7,497 nucleotides of DNA from Paracoccaceae bacterium (lineage in GTDB: Bacteria; Pseudomonadota; Alphaproteobacteria; Rhodobacterales; Rhodobacteraceae). The notes under the pieces are model-generated. The model searched no databases. It was not told where the DNA came from and saw only the letters and a program-made list of their open reading frames with translations. Below are positions 5,834 to 7,497 of the stretch, piece after piece. Position 1 is the stretch's first letter. Every line of letters begins with the position of its first letter. A program made the position numbers and the translations under genes. The DNA lies in NCBI GenBank assembly GCA_030626365.1, contig DAOUPC010000137.1, forward strand, positions 1 through 7,497, in the 5' to 3' direction.

Positions 5834-7093
5834 ATGGCCGCAATCAAATCAAAACAGGTGCGCAGGCGCCGGGTGTTTTACATACCCGGTTATGACCCGA
5901 TTCATCCGCGCCGCTATCGTGAACTGTATCGCAAGGAAAGCGGGTTGCAGGCGGATATATCTGATTACTCTGTTGATATAAAAGGCAAAAAATCAGGCTC
6001 TGGCCCCTATGGATGGCATGTTCAGGCGCTGATTGAGGGGCGCAATGTCGAGGCAGATGTCGATGTTCTGGTCTGGTCGGATATTGTGCGCACATCCATG
6101 TCCAACACCATTATCGCCACCTATGCGCAACTGGTCCGCACGGCCTGGATCTATATCGCGTCGGTCACCCTGCGCCGGTTGATGCGGTTGCGAAAGGGCC
6201 CGGTGATTGCCGCGCTTTACCCGGTGGGCATGTTGTTGGTGCAACTGGTGCTGGCGGTGCTGATGGGGCTGGCGGTTGTCAGGCTGGTCGGGTTGGGGGC
6301 CGGGTTCATCCCCTTTGGCGGCGCGGTGTTCGACTGGCTGGTCACGCTGGGCGCGCTGGGGGCGGGGGCGGTTGTGCTGGTGCTGGTGCTGCGCTGGTTC
6401 CGGGCGAGGGACGGCAAGGTTTACGCCCATTACCTGATGCATGATTACGCCTATTCGTCACGTTTAAGGGGGGCCAATTCGCCCGAGTTGGAACAGCGGA
6501 TGCGCGAATTCGGCGACCTGATCGCCGCCGCCCTGACCCAGGACGTGGACGAGGTGCTGGTGGTTGGTCATTCTTCGGGGGCGCATGTGGGGGTGTCGGT
6601 GCTGGCCGACCTGATCCGCGCCGGGCGGGTGCCAACGGGCGGTCCGGCGCTGGGGTTTCTTAGCCTGGGGCAGGTGGTGCCGATGGTGTCGTTCCTGCCA
6701 CGCGCACAGCGGTTGCGCACCGATCTGCGCTATCTTTGCACCCGCGATGAACTGACCTGGATAGACGTATCTGCCCCCGGTGACGGCTGTTCCTTTGCCT
6801 TGTGCGATCCGGTGGCGGTCAGCGGTGTGGCCCCCAATGACAAGAAATGGCCGCTGGTATTTTCCGCCGCCTTTACGCAAACCCTGTCGCCCGAACGCTG
6901 GTCCGAGTTGCGCTGGCGGTTTTTTCGGCTGCATTTTCAGTACCTTTGCGCCTTTGACCGACCCGGCGATTATGATTATTTCCGCATTACGGCGGGCCCT
7001 GAAACCCTGGCCGCGCGCTATGCCGGGCGGTCGGCGTCGGGGTCGCGGATTGATATTGCGGTGTCGAAATACACCTCTGTGTCCCGCACATGA
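5834..7093 (+). CDS. Membrane-anchored putative alpha/beta hydrolase
   Basis: I do not recognise a named family, and the substrate is unknown. The 419-residue product starts with a basic tip and a beta-strand, RRRVFYIPGYDP (11-22), resembling the first strand and oxyanion loop of alpha/beta hydrolases. Two hydrophobic segments follow, about 123-150 and 164-187, enough for a membrane hairpin. Then EVLVVGHSSGAHVGVSVLADL (240-260) presents a textbook nucleophile elbow, GHSSG, with Ser247 as likely nucleophile. A later LTWIDVSAPGDGCSF (308-321) could supply the acid (Asp311 or Asp318), and LRWRFFRLHFQYL the histidine (His367); these two assignments are guesses. The ATG at 5834 has GAGGG 5 bases upstream. 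Its stop overlaps the ATG of the P450 gene (ATGA), so the two are probably translated together and may share a pathway. It follows ccdA by 56 bp. The hydrolase fold is likely; a non-enzymatic lipase-like protein remains possible. Confidence 0.7.
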   Translation: MAAIKSKQVRRRRVFYIPGYDPIHPRRYRELYRKESGLQADISDYSVDIKGKKSGSGPYGWHVQALIEGRNVEADVDVLVWSDIVRTSMSNTIIATYAQLVRTAWIYIASVTLRRLMRLRKGPVIAALYPVGMLLVQLVLAVLMGLAVVRLVGLGAGFIPFGGAVFDWLVTLGALGAGAVVLVLVLRWFRARDGKVYAHYLMHDYAYSSRLRGANSPELEQRMREFGDLIAAALTQDVDEVLVVGHSSGAHVGVSVLADLIRAGRVPTGGPALGFLSLGQVVPMVSFLPRAQRLRTDLRYLCTRDELTWIDVSAPGDGCSFALCDPVAVSGVAPNDKKWPLVFSAAFTQTLSPERWSELRWRFFRLHFQYLCAFDRPGDYDYFRITAGPETLAARYAGRSASGSRIDIAVSKYTSVSRT

Positions 7094-7497
7094 TGCCGCC
7101 CAAACCAGCGGCACGCGGCGATAAGGTGTCGTTGCGCCAATATATGCGATTGTTCCGCCAGGATATTCTGTCGGCCCAACCCGCCCGGTTGTACCGCGCC
7201 TGGATGGCCGAATTCCGCACGCCTTTCTTTCTCTCGTTCCTGATAAATCAGCCGGATCTGGTGCGGACCGTCCTGAAAGAACGCCCCGACAGTTTCCCAA
7301 AATCAGGCCGCATCAGCGAAGGCTTGCAGCCCCTGTTGGGCAATTCGGTGTTCCTTAGCAATGGTGAGACATGGAAACGCCAACGCCGCATCATTGATCC
7401 GGCGTTCGAGGGCGGGCGGCTGCGTGACACGTTCGGGGCCATGTGGTCGGCGTCCGAGTCCGCTGTGGAACGGCTGGACGGACAGGTCGGGCAAGTG
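7090..7497 (+). CDS. Cytochrome P450 (partial, C-terminus off the right edge)
   Basis: Cytochromes P450 are heme-thiolate monooxygenases. The 136 residues in the window are the N-terminal third. They show a proline-rich lead, then FRTPFFLSFLINQPDLVRTVLKERPDSF, the beta-1 sheet and B-helix region where 'F-LI-x-PDLV-x-x-VL' is typical. Next is the C-helix WKRQRRIIDPAF with the WxxxR heme-propionate motif (Trp95, Arg99). There is no N-terminal membrane anchor, so the protein should be soluble. The heme-cysteine loop and ExxR motif lie beyond the edge. The ATG at 7090 overlaps the hydrolase TGA as ATGA; a second ATG follows at 7093 in the same frame, so either may be used. There is no obvious Shine-Dalgarno, which fits translational coupling to the hydrolase. 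The substrate is not deducible, though co-expression with a membrane hydrolase suggests a lipophilic compound (inference). Confidence 0.92.
   Translation, partial: MMPPKPAARGDKVSLRQYMRLFRQDILSAQPARLYRAWMAEFRTPFFLSFLINQPDLVRTVLKERPDSFPKSGRISEGLQPLLGNSVFLSNGETWKRQRRIIDPAFEGGRLRDTFGAMWSASESAVERLDGQVGQV

Noticed and set aside
6464..7300. Long leftward open frame (278 codons) antisense to the hydrolase and P450
   Set aside because: Its product is rich in Arg, Pro and Gly with no recognisable motif, and it spans two well-supported genes on the other strand. Such frames are common opposite high-GC coding sequence.
1..7497. CRISPR array, tRNA, insertion sequence, prophage or toxin-antitoxin genes
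   Set aside because: I found no direct-repeat array, cloverleaf, terminal inverted repeats, transposase or small paired toxin-like frames. The region reads as ordinary chromosome.

Overview
The window looks like chromosomal DNA of a roseobacter-type alphaproteobacterium (Rhodobacterales). The evidence is high-GC codon use, the protein sequences themselves, and the gene order bamE / yceD-rpmF-plsX, which is typical of that order of bacteria. I see no mobile element, tRNA, rRNA, CRISPR array or origin. The taxonomic call is inference from protein character, not from a search.

Layout. Positions 1-1499 hold a leftward run: yceD (rRNA accumulation/ribosome-associated), rpmF (ribosomal protein L32) and plsX (phospholipid precursor synthesis), with plsX cut by the left edge. 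This is the classic block linking ribosomes to membrane lipid synthesis. Divergent from it, after an 85-bp gap, is bamE (outer-membrane lipoprotein of the BAM complex). It is followed without a gap by an OlsB/GlsB-type N-acyltransferase for amino-acid-containing lipids. Its homologous reading frame starts at the bamE stop codon but has no ordinary start codon there. Next comes a 601-residue ABC-F ATPase (uup). A leftward tusA-like sulfur carrier gene ends on the same CTAG tetranucleotide as uup. Divergent from tusA is ccdA, the membrane thiol-reductant carrier for cytochrome c maturation. It is followed by a 419-residue protein that appears to be an alpha/beta hydrolase with two membrane segments inserted before its nucleophile elbow, and by a cytochrome P450 whose ATG overlaps the hydrolase stop (ATGA). 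The right edge cuts the P450.

Themes. The left half is envelope and lipid biogenesis (PlsX, BamE, the acyltransferase) beside ribosome genes. The centre is thiol and sulfur handling (TusA, CcdA). The right end is a translationally coupled hydrolase-P450 pair, the least characterised part of the window and the best candidate for undescribed biochemistry. The other point most worth checking is the missing conventional start codon of the acyltransferase, where an ATA inside an ATAG stop/start overlap is the best-placed candidate. No intergenic stretch exceeds 300 bases; the largest is 766-962.
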